Source: JAJRPT01 sp965661945 (lineage in GTDB: Bacteria > Bacteroidota > Ignavibacteria > Kapaibacteriales > UBA2268). Taken from it: a stretch of 64,000 bases of DNA. The DNA lies in NCBI GenBank assembly GCA_965661945.1, contig CBFIFP010000003.1, positions 1 through 64,000 on the forward strand, given 5' to 3'. Shown here one piece after another: positions 8,776 to 17,217 of the stretch (within the stretch, counting starts at the first letter, position 1; each line of letters starts with the position of its first letter). Made by a program: the position numbers and the translations under genes. The notes beneath the pieces are model-generated. The model was not told where the DNA came from. It saw only the letters and a program-made list of their open reading frames with translations, and searched no databases.

Positions 8776-10380
8776 ATGAAAAAAAATAAATATTTTCTTT
8801 TAGCAGGTTTATCATTAGCTTTATCATTTCCTCCTTTTCCATTTTTTTTTACATCATATTTTGCCTTTTTATTCCTACTAATTGGTTTGGAGCAAGTTAA
8901 AACTGGAGAAATAAAAAATCTTTTTCCTCGAGTATATCTTACTTTTTTTATTTATCATTTGCTTTCAAATTGGTGGATTTCGAGTTTTCAGGAACAAACT
9001 GATCCTTTTTTAATGGCTTCAGGATTAGCGCTTGATGTTTTTCACCCAATGTTTTTTTTGATACCAATATATATTTACGTTAAAATTAGAGATAATTTTA
9101 ATTTAAAGACCTCAATTATGATTTTCCCTGTTGTTTGGACAGCATGGGAATATTTTTATTCTTTAGGTGAATTATCTTATCCTTGGTTAGCAATAGGAAA
9201 TTCCCAAATTTATAATTTTTATTTTATTCAAATTGCAGATTTATTTGGAGTTTGGGGTGTTTCTTTTTTGGTTTTAATTATAAATTCAGTTTTACTACTA
9301 ATTTACTTAGAGTTTAAAGAAAATAAAAAAATTAATAAAAAAAATATTACTTTTTTGGTTTTAATGATTATTATTCCTAATATATATGGGGTTATAAGAG
9401 TTAATCACTTTGAACATGATAAATTATTAGAAAGAAATGAGTCAATAAAAATCGCTGTGATACAACCAAATATTAATCCTTGGGAAAAATGGTCATCAGG
9501 TCCGATTGCACAAATTAAATATTGCTTTGACCTGCAGGATTCTTTGTATAGTGTTGAGAAATTTGATATTTCGGTGTTCCCTGAGACAGCTATTTTGAGA
9601 ATTAGCGATGATTTTAATAAAAATCTCAATTTGTCATTTTTACAAAATTGGGTTGATGAAAAAGATGTAAGTTTGCTTTCTGGGTTTATTCATACTGTAA
9701 TATATGAAAATGAAGACGATAGGCAGCTTTCTGCAAGGTATGATAAGTATAATGATGTTTGGGAAGAAAGTTTTAATTCTGCTATAATGGTTAATCCAAA
9801 TGAGTCTGACCATAAAGTTTATCATAAAGGAAAACTGACTCCTTTTGCTGAAAGAATACCTAATTTGGAGTATTTTAGTTTTTTATCAGAATTTATTAAA
9901 TGGGGAGTAGGAATTTCAGCTTGGGGACTTGGAAAAGAAAAATTTAATTTAACTTATTCAAATAATAATCAAACTGCAGAAATTGGTTCAATTATATGCA
10001 TTGAATCTATTTATCCTAATTTTTGTAGAGAGTTTACTCAACTTGGAGCTGAAATCTTAACTGTAATTACTAATGATGCTTGGTATGATGGAACACCCGG
10101 ACCAAGACAACATTATTTGATAGCAAAAGTAAGGGCTATAGAGAATAGACGCTATATTGCTCGCTCTGCAAACTCTGGGGTTAGTGGGTTTATATCTGCT
10201 GCTGGAAAAAGTTTGAAAGAAACTAATGTTATGCAAAAAGAGGCAATTTCTTTTGAAGTTCCTAAATTAAAGACTAATAGTTTATATGTTCAAATAGGTG
10301 ATGTTTTTGCTAAATTATTACTTTATTTAACTATTGCATTACTTTTATATGTATTAATAATTAAAAGGTTTATAAAATGA
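8776..10380 (+). CDS. lnt: Apolipoprotein N-acyltransferase Lnt
   Basis: 534 residues. Several N-terminal membrane helices are followed by a nitrilase-fold domain from about residue 222. The catalytic triad is visible: Glu270 in FPETAIL, Lys353 in KGKLTPF and Cys408 in IICIES. Lnt adds the third acyl chain to periplasmic lipoproteins in the inner membrane, consistent with the several lipobox proteins in this window. A C-terminal membrane helix (about 508-530) ends the protein. Its stop overlaps the next ATG (ATGA), so translation with the DUF2059 gene is probably coupled. Confidence 0.93.
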   Translation: MKKNKYFLLAGLSLALSFPPFPFFFTSYFAFLFLLIGLEQVKTGEIKNLFPRVYLTFFIYHLLSNWWISSFQEQTDPFLMASGLALDVFHPMFFLIPIYIYVKIRDNFNLKTSIMIFPVVWTAWEYFYSLGELSYPWLAIGNSQIYNFYFIQIADLFGVWGVSFLVLIINSVLLLIYLEFKENKKINKKNITFLVLMIIIPNIYGVIRVNHFEHDKLLERNESIKIAVIQPNINPWEKWSSGPIAQIKYCFDLQDSLYSVEKFDISVFPETAILRISDDFNKNLNLSFLQNWVDEKDVSLLSGFIHTVIYENEDDRQLSARYDKYNDVWEESFNSAIMVNPNESDHKVYHKGKLTPFAERIPNLEYFSFLSEFIKWGVGISAWGLGKEKFNLTYSNNNQTAEIGSIICIESIYPNFCREFTQLGAEILTVITNDAWYDGTPGPRQHYLIAKVRAIENRRYIARSANSGVSGFISAAGKSLKETNVMQKEAISFEVPKLKTNSLYVQIGDVFAKLLLYLTIALLLYVLIIKRFIK

Positions 10381-10820
10381 AAAAATTACTAGTTTTGTTT
10401 TGCTTATTATTTGCGATTAATCTTAAAAGCCAGAGTCCTGAATATCTTGATAAAATGATAGAGTTTTTTAAGGTTAGTGGATCTTATGAAGGAGTTGAAT
10501 CGAGTATATACCAGATTATAGAAGATTATAAATCATACTATCCTGATGTTCCTGAGGAGTTTTGGTCAGAACATATTGATTTATATAAAGATGAATATCT
10601 TCGTAATTTTGCGGAAAAACTTGCTCCAGTATATAGTAAATATCTAACATTAGAAGATATTGATAACGCTATTAAGTTCTATAATTCAGAAACTGGAAAA
10701 AAATTTTCACAATTAACTAATAAACTTATGGAAGAAAGCTCTGTTGCTGGAGAACAATGGGGTAATTTTATATCGGAAACTATTAGTAGTGAATTAACAA
10801 ATGAAGGATATTTAGAATAA
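10377..10820 (+). CDS. Exported DUF2059-like protein
   Basis: 147 residues with a signal peptide (MKKLLVLFCLLFAINLKSQS, cut after about residue 18). The rest is helical and acidic, with YSKYLTLEDIDNAIKFYNSE and TGKKFSQLTNKLMEES matching the DUF2059 pattern (an F/Y-Y-x-S-x-x-G-K-K-F motif). The role of this periplasmic family is unknown. Overlaps lnt by four bases; about 80 bp then separate it from hslV. Confidence 0.75.
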   Translation: MKKLLVLFCLLFAINLKSQSPEYLDKMIEFFKVSGSYEGVESSIYQIIEDYKSYYPDVPEEFWSEHIDLYKDEYLRNFAEKLAPVYSKYLTLEDIDNAIKFYNSETGKKFSQLTNKLMEESSVAGEQWGNFISETISSELTNEGYLE

Positions 10821-10899
10821 ATATTGCGATTTGATTAAACTAAATCACGTTCTTTTTCGTATATACATTCTTATTATCGACATAAAATTTAAGGGATTA

Positions 10900-11436
10900 A
10901 TGAAAGAAAAAATTAGGTCAACCACTGTAGTTGGGGTTATAAAAGATGGTAAAGTTGCTCTTGGTTCGGACGGGCAAGTAACTCTTGGAAATACGGTTAT
11001 GAAAAGAGGAACTGTAAAAATTAGAAAACTATATAATGATAAAATTTTAGCTGGTTTTGCTGGTTCTACAGCAGATGCATTTACACTTCTTACTAAATTT
11101 GAGGAAAAACTTGAATCAAATAGGGGAAAACTCGACCGCGCTGCTATTGAACTTACAAAAGAATGGAGAACTGATAGGTATTTAAGAAAATTAGAAGCGA
11201 TGATGATTGTAATGGATGGTGAAAAAGGGTATGTACTCAGTGGGAATGGAGATGTTATAGAGCCGGATGATAATATTCTTGCTATTGGTTCTGGTGGAGC
11301 TTATGCTTTATCTGCCGCACGTGCTTTGGTTAAACATTCAAGTTTATCGGCTCGTGAAATTGTGGAAGAATCATTAAATATAGCAGGTGATATCTGCATT
11401 TATACAAATCAAAATATCTCAATTGTAGAATTATAA
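10900..11436 (+). CDS. hslV: ATP-dependent protease proteolytic subunit HslV
   Basis: 178 residues from the ATG at 10900. A frame-open upstream extension back to 10831 encodes a hydrophobic stretch absent from HslV, so the internal ATG, preceded by AAGGGA, is chosen. The N-terminal-nucleophile Thr lies in IRSTTVVGV after a short propeptide; GSDGQVTLGNTVMKRG and AGFAGSTADAF are the family signatures. HslV forms the peptidase chamber of the HslUV (ClpYQ) complex with the adjacent hslU. Both are usual in FCB-group genomes. Confidence 0.95.
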   Translation: MKEKIRSTTVVGVIKDGKVALGSDGQVTLGNTVMKRGTVKIRKLYNDKILAGFAGSTADAFTLLTKFEEKLESNRGKLDRAAIELTKEWRTDRYLRKLEAMMIVMDGEKGYVLSGNGDVIEPDDNILAIGSGGAYALSAARALVKHSSLSAREIVEESLNIAGDICIYTNQNISIVEL

Positions 11437-11448
11437 AAAGGAAATAAA

Positions 11449-12828
11449 TTGTCAAATATTGAAGTTCAAAATATAGTAAAAGATTATTTAACTCCATCGC
11501 AAATTGTGGCGGAATTAGATAAGTATGTTATCGGACAAGACCAAGCAAAAAAAGCTGTTGCTATTGCCCTGAGAAATAGATGGCGTCGTCAGAACGTCTC
11601 TGGAGATATCCAAAAAGAGATTATGCCAAATAATATTATAATGATAGGACCTACTGGGGTTGGTAAAACGGAAATAGCTCGCAGACTTGCTAAACTTGCT
11701 GATGCTCCTTTTGTGAAAGTTGAAGCAACAAAATTTACTGAAGTTGGATATGTAGGTCGTGATGTGGAATCGATGGTTAGAGAACTTGCTGATAGAGCAG
11801 TGGCTATGGTTCATGAGGAACAATTAGAAACTAAAAAAGAACAAGCAAAGGTTAATACAGAAAATAGAATTTTAGATATTCTTATACCACCAATTAAGAA
11901 AAGCCCTTCTTTTGAATCTGATTTTCAATCGGATGAAGAAGTAGAAAATAAAGAGACTCGTGAAAAATTTAGAGCGATGTTGAAAAATGGTGTTCTTGAT
12001 GATAGAGAAATTGAAATTGATATTTCGGATTCTGGTCCTCAGATGCAAGTTTTAGGTCCTGTTGGTTTAGATGAAATGGGTATTAACTTGCAAGATATTA
12101 TGGGTAATATGATGCCCAAAAAGACCAAGAAAAAGAAATTGAAAATCAAAGATGCTATTAAAATCATCGAAAAAGAGGAAGGTGAAAAGTTAATTGATAA
12201 AGATGCTGTTATTAGAGAAGCTATTAAAAGAGCTGAGAATAATGGGATTATCTTTATTGATGAGATTGACAAGGTTGCCTCTAAAGGTGGAGGTAGCGGA
12301 CCTGAGGTTTCTCGAGAAGGTGTTCAGCGTGATTTACTTCCAATTGTTGAGGGAAGCTCAGTAAATACTAAGCATGGACCTTTGGATACTCAACACGTTT
12401 TATTTATTGCTTCTGGTGCGTTTCATGTGGCTAAACCGTCAGATTTGATTCCAGAATTGCAAGGACGTTTTCCGATTAGAGTTGAATTATCTTCGCTGAC
12501 TGAGGAAGATTTTGTAAAAATTCTTACTATTCCTAAAAATGCATTAATCAAGCAGTATCAAGCATTGATGCAAACAGAAAATATAGAATTAGACTTTGAT
12601 GAAAGTGGAATAAATGAAATTGCTAAAATGGCTGCCAGTGTGAATGAGGAAGTTACTAATATTGGTGCAAGAAGACTTCATACTATTTTAACAACTCTTT
12701 TAGAGGAATATTTATTTAACGCTCCTGATAATATTACTGAAAATAAAATTAAAATTACATCAGAAGTGGTTCATAAAAACCTTGATGAAATTAGAAAAAG
12801 TACTGACTTAAGTAAGTTTATTTTGTAA
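11449..12828 (+). CDS. hslU: HslU AAA+ unfoldase of the HslUV protease
   Basis: 459 residues beginning at a TTG codon preceded by AAAAGGAAA; no ATG fits better. Domains in order: LTPSQIVAELDKYVIGQ N-terminus, Walker A GPTGVGKT (67-74), the GYVGRD pore loop, a variable I-domain (about 110-245, with a Lys-rich KKTKKKKLKIK segment), Walker B IIFIDEID, sensor and arginine-finger regions, and a C-terminal SKFIL tail that docks into HslV. It unfolds substrates and threads them into HslV. Lies 12 bp after hslV; a strong bidirectional terminator follows. Confidence 0.96.
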   Translation: MSNIEVQNIVKDYLTPSQIVAELDKYVIGQDQAKKAVAIALRNRWRRQNVSGDIQKEIMPNNIIMIGPTGVGKTEIARRLAKLADAPFVKVEATKFTEVGYVGRDVESMVRELADRAVAMVHEEQLETKKEQAKVNTENRILDILIPPIKKSPSFESDFQSDEEVENKETREKFRAMLKNGVLDDREIEIDISDSGPQMQVLGPVGLDEMGINLQDIMGNMMPKKTKKKKLKIKDAIKIIEKEEGEKLIDKDAVIREAIKRAENNGIIFIDEIDKVASKGGGSGPEVSREGVQRDLLPIVEGSSVNTKHGPLDTQHVLFIASGAFHVAKPSDLIPELQGRFPIRVELSSLTEEDFVKILTIPKNALIKQYQALMQTENIELDFDESGINEIAKMAASVNEEVTNIGARRLHTILTTLLEEYLFNAPDNITENKIKITSEVVHKNLDEIRKSTDLSKFIL

Positions 12829-12861
12829 TATAAATTTTATTTTAGCATTTGTGAATATTAA

Positions 12862-12888
12862 AAATGGGTGATTTTAAATCACCCATTT
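12862..12888. terminator. Bidirectional terminator between hslU and the NlpC gene
   Basis: Stem AAATGGGTGATTT / AAATCACCCATTT, followed by T-rich sequence on the plus strand and by A/T-rich sequence on the minus strand. It separates convergent genes. Confidence 0.85.
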
Positions 12889-12933
12889 TTTTTAAATTTT
12901 TAAACTTATACTATTATTATATTTCATTATTTT

Positions 12934-13479
12934 TTAATCTATTCTACCAAAAGCAAATAGATTGCTTTTTATCCAATTATTATTTAGGTCTTGAATTACA
13001 ACTCCTTTGGAAGTAGAAGCATGAATAATTTTATTATTTCCTATATAAATTCCAACATGAAAGATTTTATCTCTTCTTCTAAAAAAAATCAGATCACCCT
13101 CTTTTACTTGATTACGATCAATTTTTTTGGTAAAGTCATATTGTTGTGCTGCAGTTCTTGGTAAATCATAACCTATATGATTGAATACATTTTTAACAAA
13201 TGCAGAACAATCAATACCATCTGTGCTTGTTCCTCCATACATATAGGGAACACCTAACCAATTTTTAGAATATTCTACTAACTGATTTCCAAGTGTTTGG
13301 TTATCAAATTTATATTCATAATTATAAAATGTCTCGTTTATAACTTCATCACTTTTAATACCTTTATTAGAAAATCTTTTATCTATTATTTTTTTATTAA
13401 CTTCCGAAGAATATCTTACGCTTAGTGAGCATCCTGAAAGTGAAAGTAAGATAAATAATATGATAATAGTTTTTTTCAT
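12934..13479 (-). CDS. NlpC/P60 family cell-wall peptidase, lipoprotein
   Basis: 181 residues. N-terminal lipoprotein signal with lipobox LSGC (lipidated Cys17). The C-terminal NlpC/P60 domain (about 62-180) has the catalytic Cys91 in GIDCSAFV, His141 in FHVGIYI and His153 in IIHAST, so it should be an active endopeptidase cleaving the stem peptide of peptidoglycan, anchored to a membrane. Its start codon overlaps the stop of a 52-codon membrane-peptide frame upstream (ATGA), suggesting a two-gene unit. Confidence 0.9.
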   Translation of the reverse strand: MKKTIIILFILLSLSGCSLSVRYSSEVNKKIIDKRFSNKGIKSDEVINETFYNYEYKFDNQTLGNQLVEYSKNWLGVPYMYGGTSTDGIDCSAFVKNVFNHIGYDLPRTAAQQYDFTKKIDRNQVKEGDLIFFRRRDKIFHVGIYIGNNKIIHASTSKGVVIQDLNNNWIKSNLFAFGRID

Positions 13480-13634
13480 TTTTCTAAATTTTTAAAAGTA
13501 TTTGAATTAGATTTTAAACTTACTTTATTAAAAACAATCAAAATTAACTGTTTAACTACTTCTGGTTTGGTAATTAAAACAAAAGTAAAAAGCGTTGTAA
13601 ATATAAATGCTGCTTTGATATATAATAAAACCAT
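13476..13634 (-). CDS. Putative 52-aa membrane peptide coupled to the NlpC gene
   Basis: An ATG at 13634 with a strong Shine-Dalgarno sequence (AAGGGGAC, about 6 bases upstream) opens a 52-codon frame. It starts MVLLYIKAAFIFTTLFTFVL, a single hydrophobic segment, continues with a second hydrophobic patch (QLILIVF) and ends in a polar NTFKNLEK tail. Its TGA stop overlaps the NlpC ATG by four bases. The coupling and the ribosome site are the main evidence; I recognise no family. It could help insert or regulate the peptidase, or be a leader peptide. Confidence 0.5.
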   Translation of the reverse strand: MVLLYIKAAFIFTTLFTFVLITKPEVVKQLILIVFNKVSLKSNSNTFKNLEK

Positions 13635-13870
13635 TATTTTGTCCCCTTAATATTTATAAATTTTTTAGTCAAATATTATACCAATTTTTAATTATAAATA
13701 TATAATTTATTTCGTTATCATTCATCAAATTTAAGAAATTGAATTTTCTCAACTAACACTTAATATCTACTCTCTAACTCAAACCAAATGTCTAAACCCT
13801 TCTCGATTAAGAATAGTCTTTCGGGTTCGGAAAGTAGAGAAGTTTCGTTGATTAAGTATAAATGAATTAA
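13635..13870. other. Gap with in-frame readable tail after the propeller gene stop
   Basis: No independent gene seen. Directly after the TGA at 13871-13873 the same frame stays open for 36 codons to 13760, with protein-like composition (INETSLLSEPERLFLIEKG). The rest is AT-rich and should contain the promoter of the small membrane gene. Confidence 0.35.
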
Positions 13871-16267
13871 TCACTCCACTACAAATTTAGTCAACTCCTT
13901 TTTATTCTCAAATTGAATAACTACTAAATACATACCAGATTTTAATCTTTCTGTATTTATATGGTAATTAAAATTATTTTCATTTATAGTCTGCAATTTA
14001 TTGCCAAGTAAATCAAAGATTTCGATTTTGTTGGCTAATTCCTCTAATTCGATATTAACTATATTTCCCTTATTTGCTGGGTTGGGGTAGGCAATTGCAA
14101 GCATTTCATTGTTTATATCTTTCGTGTTTACTGAAGTATAATACTTATATCGATTTTCATCCATTCTTTTATATAGAAAATTTCCGTCAAATATTGATTT
14201 TGAGTAATAAAAATCTGCATTCTCATAAAAAGGATTAATTAAATAAGATTGAGTGCTAATTTTATTTAAGTGGGTTTTGACATTTATATCATTACCATTA
14301 ATATCAAAATTAACAACAGCTTGTCTTCTAATATTTAATGTATCAATTTCTTCATACCAATCTCCATATAGTTTGTCTTGCTCAAAACGAAATAATTTGT
14401 TTTGATAAAAATCATGATGAAAATAAATCTTATTATAAATTGTATTTAATTCTAAAGAGTCTATTTTATTCAATTCTATATTATAGCGATAGATATAAGG
14501 TTTATCTTTATTTGCAACTATATAGATTTCATTCTCATTTGAAATTCCAATTTCTGAATCTGCATTTCTATATAAAGTAGCTCTATAAACTTCAATCCAA
14601 TTTATTCCATCTTTTGTGTAATAAAATTTATTGTCTTCTAAATTTATTGTGTCTGTTTGGCTAATTAAATCATATCTATATATTGATTTGCACCAAGTTA
14701 AATTATTGACTTTATCATAAAAACAGAATATTCTATCAGAACTATCTATTTTACTTACTTGACTCATATAATAATTTGTGTCTAATAAATAAAAATAATT
14801 ATCTCCTTCGTGATACTGTGAAAATAAATATTTATTATCAATATGGCTTTGTGGGATCATCAAAGATTTTGAAGTTGGTTCATCTAATTTGAAATGTTTT
14901 CTAATTGAATCTCTTATAATATCATAGTTTTTACCACCATCTTTTGTTATTGCCCATGAACCTGGCGAACCAATATGTGATGTAACTCCATGTTCTTTAA
15001 TTTTAAAAGTACCATCTAAAGATAAAATAAAATTATTTTCATCTTTAAAATAAAAGCAATAGTTTGCTGGGAACCTAAAATCAGTTAAAGTATCGCCACT
15101 TTGTGAATCTATCCTAAATTTTTCAACTATGCTATTTAAAGGAGAAAATGAAACTCCGTTATCAGTTGATTTGAATAAATGAGTAGAACTATTATCAATT
15201 CTTAACCAACAATCCTCTTTTAATATAATATCACATTTTTGTCTTGTTGACATATATTTTTGATTTATTATTTTCAATTCATTCATATTTTCATATTTTA
15301 TTAACTTATTATAATAAAAAGAGAAATAAGCATTGTTATTATTTACTGTTAAGTCATTTATTACAAACGAAATTCCTTTATTACTAAATACAGAATAACT
15401 ATCAAATGTTAATGGTTTTAGTGTATCTAAAATTTTAATATTAAATTTATTATTTTCCCTTATATATTTATAAAATACAATATTTTTATCACTAATTTTT
15501 GTATTTTGATTATCAAATTGATTTTTGTAAATATAATAACCATCATCAATAGGATAAAAATTAAAATCTTTATCATTATCTAATATAGTATCAATTTGCC
15601 AAGTTAAATCAGAATTTAATTTTGCTATAAATTTCTTGTCATTCAAATAAATTTTATCCTTTTTTTTACTAATTTTCCAATCAGTTAATTCTGGTAAATC
15701 TAATTTTGTCCAATTTGATGCATCACTTTTGCTATAATATATTTCATTACTAAAATTAACAATTATTAGATTATCTTCAAATGAAAAAATATCAATAATT
15801 GTATCTGTAATTACTTTTTGAGCTTGAAATGTTTTTCCAAAATCAGTAGAAATAAGCATAGTATCATTAGGATATGTAGTAACATAGATGTTATCTTCTA
15901 AAATTGTAAAACTTGAAAGGATAAAATTTAATTTCGTATAATTAAAATACTCACCATTATCATCTGAAATCATAAATTCTCTAAAATTTGAAATTCCGTA
16001 AATTGAATTTTTATATTTTAACAATTTAAGTATAATACCATAAGTACCAGAAAAATCTTGAACCCAAGTATTGCCACCATTAAAAGTTTTTAACATTAAC
16101 CCTTGTTCACCATAAAAAATCAAACTATCTGTACCAATATTTAGGATATTTGATTTAGTATTTTCAATAGGAAAAAAGCCATTTTCAAAATCAGTATCAT
16201 AAAATGATTTAGGGTATTGAGCAAAAAGTGAAGTTATAAAAAATAAAAGTAGTAGAGGTAGTTTCAT
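13871..16267 (-). CDS. T9SS-sorted secreted propeller protein (paralogue of 1-2124)
   Basis: 798 residues. Signal peptide MKLPLLLLFFITSLFAQYP. Long beta-rich body with degenerate BNR/Asp-box blades (LKTFNGGNTWVQDF, MISDDNGEYF, LISTDFGKTF, LFKSTDNGVSF). The C-terminal domain begins at about 725 with AIAYPNPANKGNIVNIEL, passes through IEIFDLLGNKLQTI and MYLVVIQFENKKEL and ends KFVVE, a textbook type IX secretion sorting domain. It should be exported and anchored or released at the cell surface. The homology to the protein at the left edge runs along the whole N-terminus. It follows the Cys-rich gene at 16327-16984 with a hairpin between. Confidence 0.88.
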   Translation of the reverse strand: MKLPLLLLFFITSLFAQYPKSFYDTDFENGFFPIENTKSNILNIGTDSLIFYGEQGLMLKTFNGGNTWVQDFSGTYGIILKLLKYKNSIYGISNFREFMISDDNGEYFNYTKLNFILSSFTILEDNIYVTTYPNDTMLISTDFGKTFQAQKVITDTIIDIFSFEDNLIIVNFSNEIYYSKSDASNWTKLDLPELTDWKISKKKDKIYLNDKKFIAKLNSDLTWQIDTILDNDKDFNFYPIDDGYYIYKNQFDNQNTKISDKNIVFYKYIRENNKFNIKILDTLKPLTFDSYSVFSNKGISFVINDLTVNNNNAYFSFYYNKLIKYENMNELKIINQKYMSTRQKCDIILKEDCWLRIDNSSTHLFKSTDNGVSFSPLNSIVEKFRIDSQSGDTLTDFRFPANYCFYFKDENNFILSLDGTFKIKEHGVTSHIGSPGSWAITKDGGKNYDIIRDSIRKHFKLDEPTSKSLMIPQSHIDNKYLFSQYHEGDNYFYLLDTNYYMSQVSKIDSSDRIFCFYDKVNNLTWCKSIYRYDLISQTDTINLEDNKFYYTKDGINWIEVYRATLYRNADSEIGISNENEIYIVANKDKPYIYRYNIELNKIDSLELNTIYNKIYFHHDFYQNKLFRFEQDKLYGDWYEEIDTLNIRRQAVVNFDINGNDINVKTHLNKISTQSYLINPFYENADFYYSKSIFDGNFLYKRMDENRYKYYTSVNTKDINNEMLAIAYPNPANKGNIVNIELEELANKIEIFDLLGNKLQTINENNFNYHINTERLKSGMYLVVIQFENKKELTKFVVE

Positions 16268-16295
16268 GATTGTCTCCGATTAAAATGAAAAAAAG

Positions 16296-16318
16296 TGAGC
16301 ATAAATTATTTATGCTCA
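16296..16318 (-). terminator. Hairpin between small Cys-rich gene and large propeller gene
   Basis: Perfect 10-bp inverted repeat TGAGCATAAA / TTTATGCTCA with a 3-base centre, lying 8 bp after the small gene's stop and about 29 bp before the large gene's ATG. The minus strand continues into CTTTTTTTCATTTT, a T-run. Either a terminator or an attenuator letting some transcription into the large gene. Confidence 0.65.
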
Positions 16319-16326
16319 ATTTATAA

Positions 16327-16984
16327 TTAGTTGCATGTAGTAAAGCATAGTAAGAATCTGTCTTCTTCATCAAGTTTAGGTAAAGCTGGACCACATTCTC
16401 CCGGATCTGTAACATCATAATCATAAAAATCAAAATCCCAATCTTGTGTAATTGGATCCCAGCATATTGAATAATAATTTACACAAGTACCACCCTCTTC
16501 ATCACAATCTTCAATAGTAATTGTTTCATAATAGTCATCATATACTAACCTTTTACAATCTCCTTTATAAAAATCCATTTGAATTCTACCAGGACATGGA
16601 GGCATACCTAAGTTACAATCTTCCATATTCTCAATAAGTGTAGCTTCCTTAATCTCTTGCCAGAAAGCTGCATTAACAATAATTCCTGTACAGTCACCAT
16701 AAGGAACAACAATATCACATAAATAAACTGAAGTATGTCCAGTAGGAGAACAATTTGTACAATAATTTATTGTTATTTCACAGTTTGTAGTTGCTAAAGT
16801 ATATTGGAAACTTTTTGGTGTGAAACCTGATGGACAAGAGCAAGATGCAAATGCCACAACATTAGTAGCAAAAAATATTGACAATGCAACCACAATTGCT
16901 GGAATAAAATTCCTTAAGTACCCCCCCCCTGAAAGACTTAGGAGTGTTTCGCTGAGTATTTAAACTCTCAGTATAGAAATTCAT
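16327..16984 (-). CDS. Cys-rich secreted protein with frame set by a G9 tract (probably phase-variable, OFF as sequenced)
   Basis: A 188-codon frame runs from a GTG at 16893 to 16327, but the GTG gives a start without charged residues. A much better start is the ATG at 16984, with AAAGG 7 bases upstream. Its first codons read MNFYTESLNTQRNTPKSFRG and run into nine G on the minus strand (16921-16929), after which the frame meets TAA. With eight (or eleven) G it joins the long frame, giving about 218 residues and a proper signal peptide: basic K/R residues, then FIPAIVVALSIFFATNVV, cleavage after AFA. The mature part has about 16 Cys and no known catalytic motif; its C-terminal half matches the frameshifted protein at 2216-2562. 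Confidence 0.65.
16921..16929 (-). repeat. G9 homopolymer (C9 on plus strand) inside a signal-peptide coding region
   Basis: Nine consecutive C on the plus strand in otherwise AT-rich DNA. It is the only G/C run of this length that I noticed in the window, and it sits exactly where the reading frame of the Cys-rich secreted protein breaks. Confidence 0.9.
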
Positions 16985-17143
16985 AATAATACCTTTATTT
17001 AAATATTAAAATATGTTGAGCAAATATTACCCAACTTCCTAAAACTGTCTTTTTATGAATCTATTTTTTTATTTTTGTAAAACAACAATTGCAAAATATA
17101 TATAAAATTTTACATTTCCAAATAATTTATATTTTTTGATAAA

Positions 17144-17173
17144 TTGTTTGTTTAATAATAAAACTTGTATAAT
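17144..17173 (+). promoter_or_regulatory. Candidate promoter of the acetyl-CoA synthetase gene
   Basis: TTGTTT, 18-bp spacer, TATAAT, ending 45 bp before the ATG at 17218. The same region also reads TTTG, 17 bp, TATAATTTG, close to the Bacteroidota -33/-7 pattern. Transcription would start near 17180. Confidence 0.5.
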
Positions 17174-17217
17174 TTGAAAAAATTGCGTAGTTTGCAGTTT
17201 ATAATTGTAAAAAATAA

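Noticed and set aside
10831..10899. Longer N-terminus for HslV
   Set aside because: The extra 23 residues are hydrophobic, absent from the family, and the internal ATG has its own ribosome site and the right distance to the nucleophile Thr.
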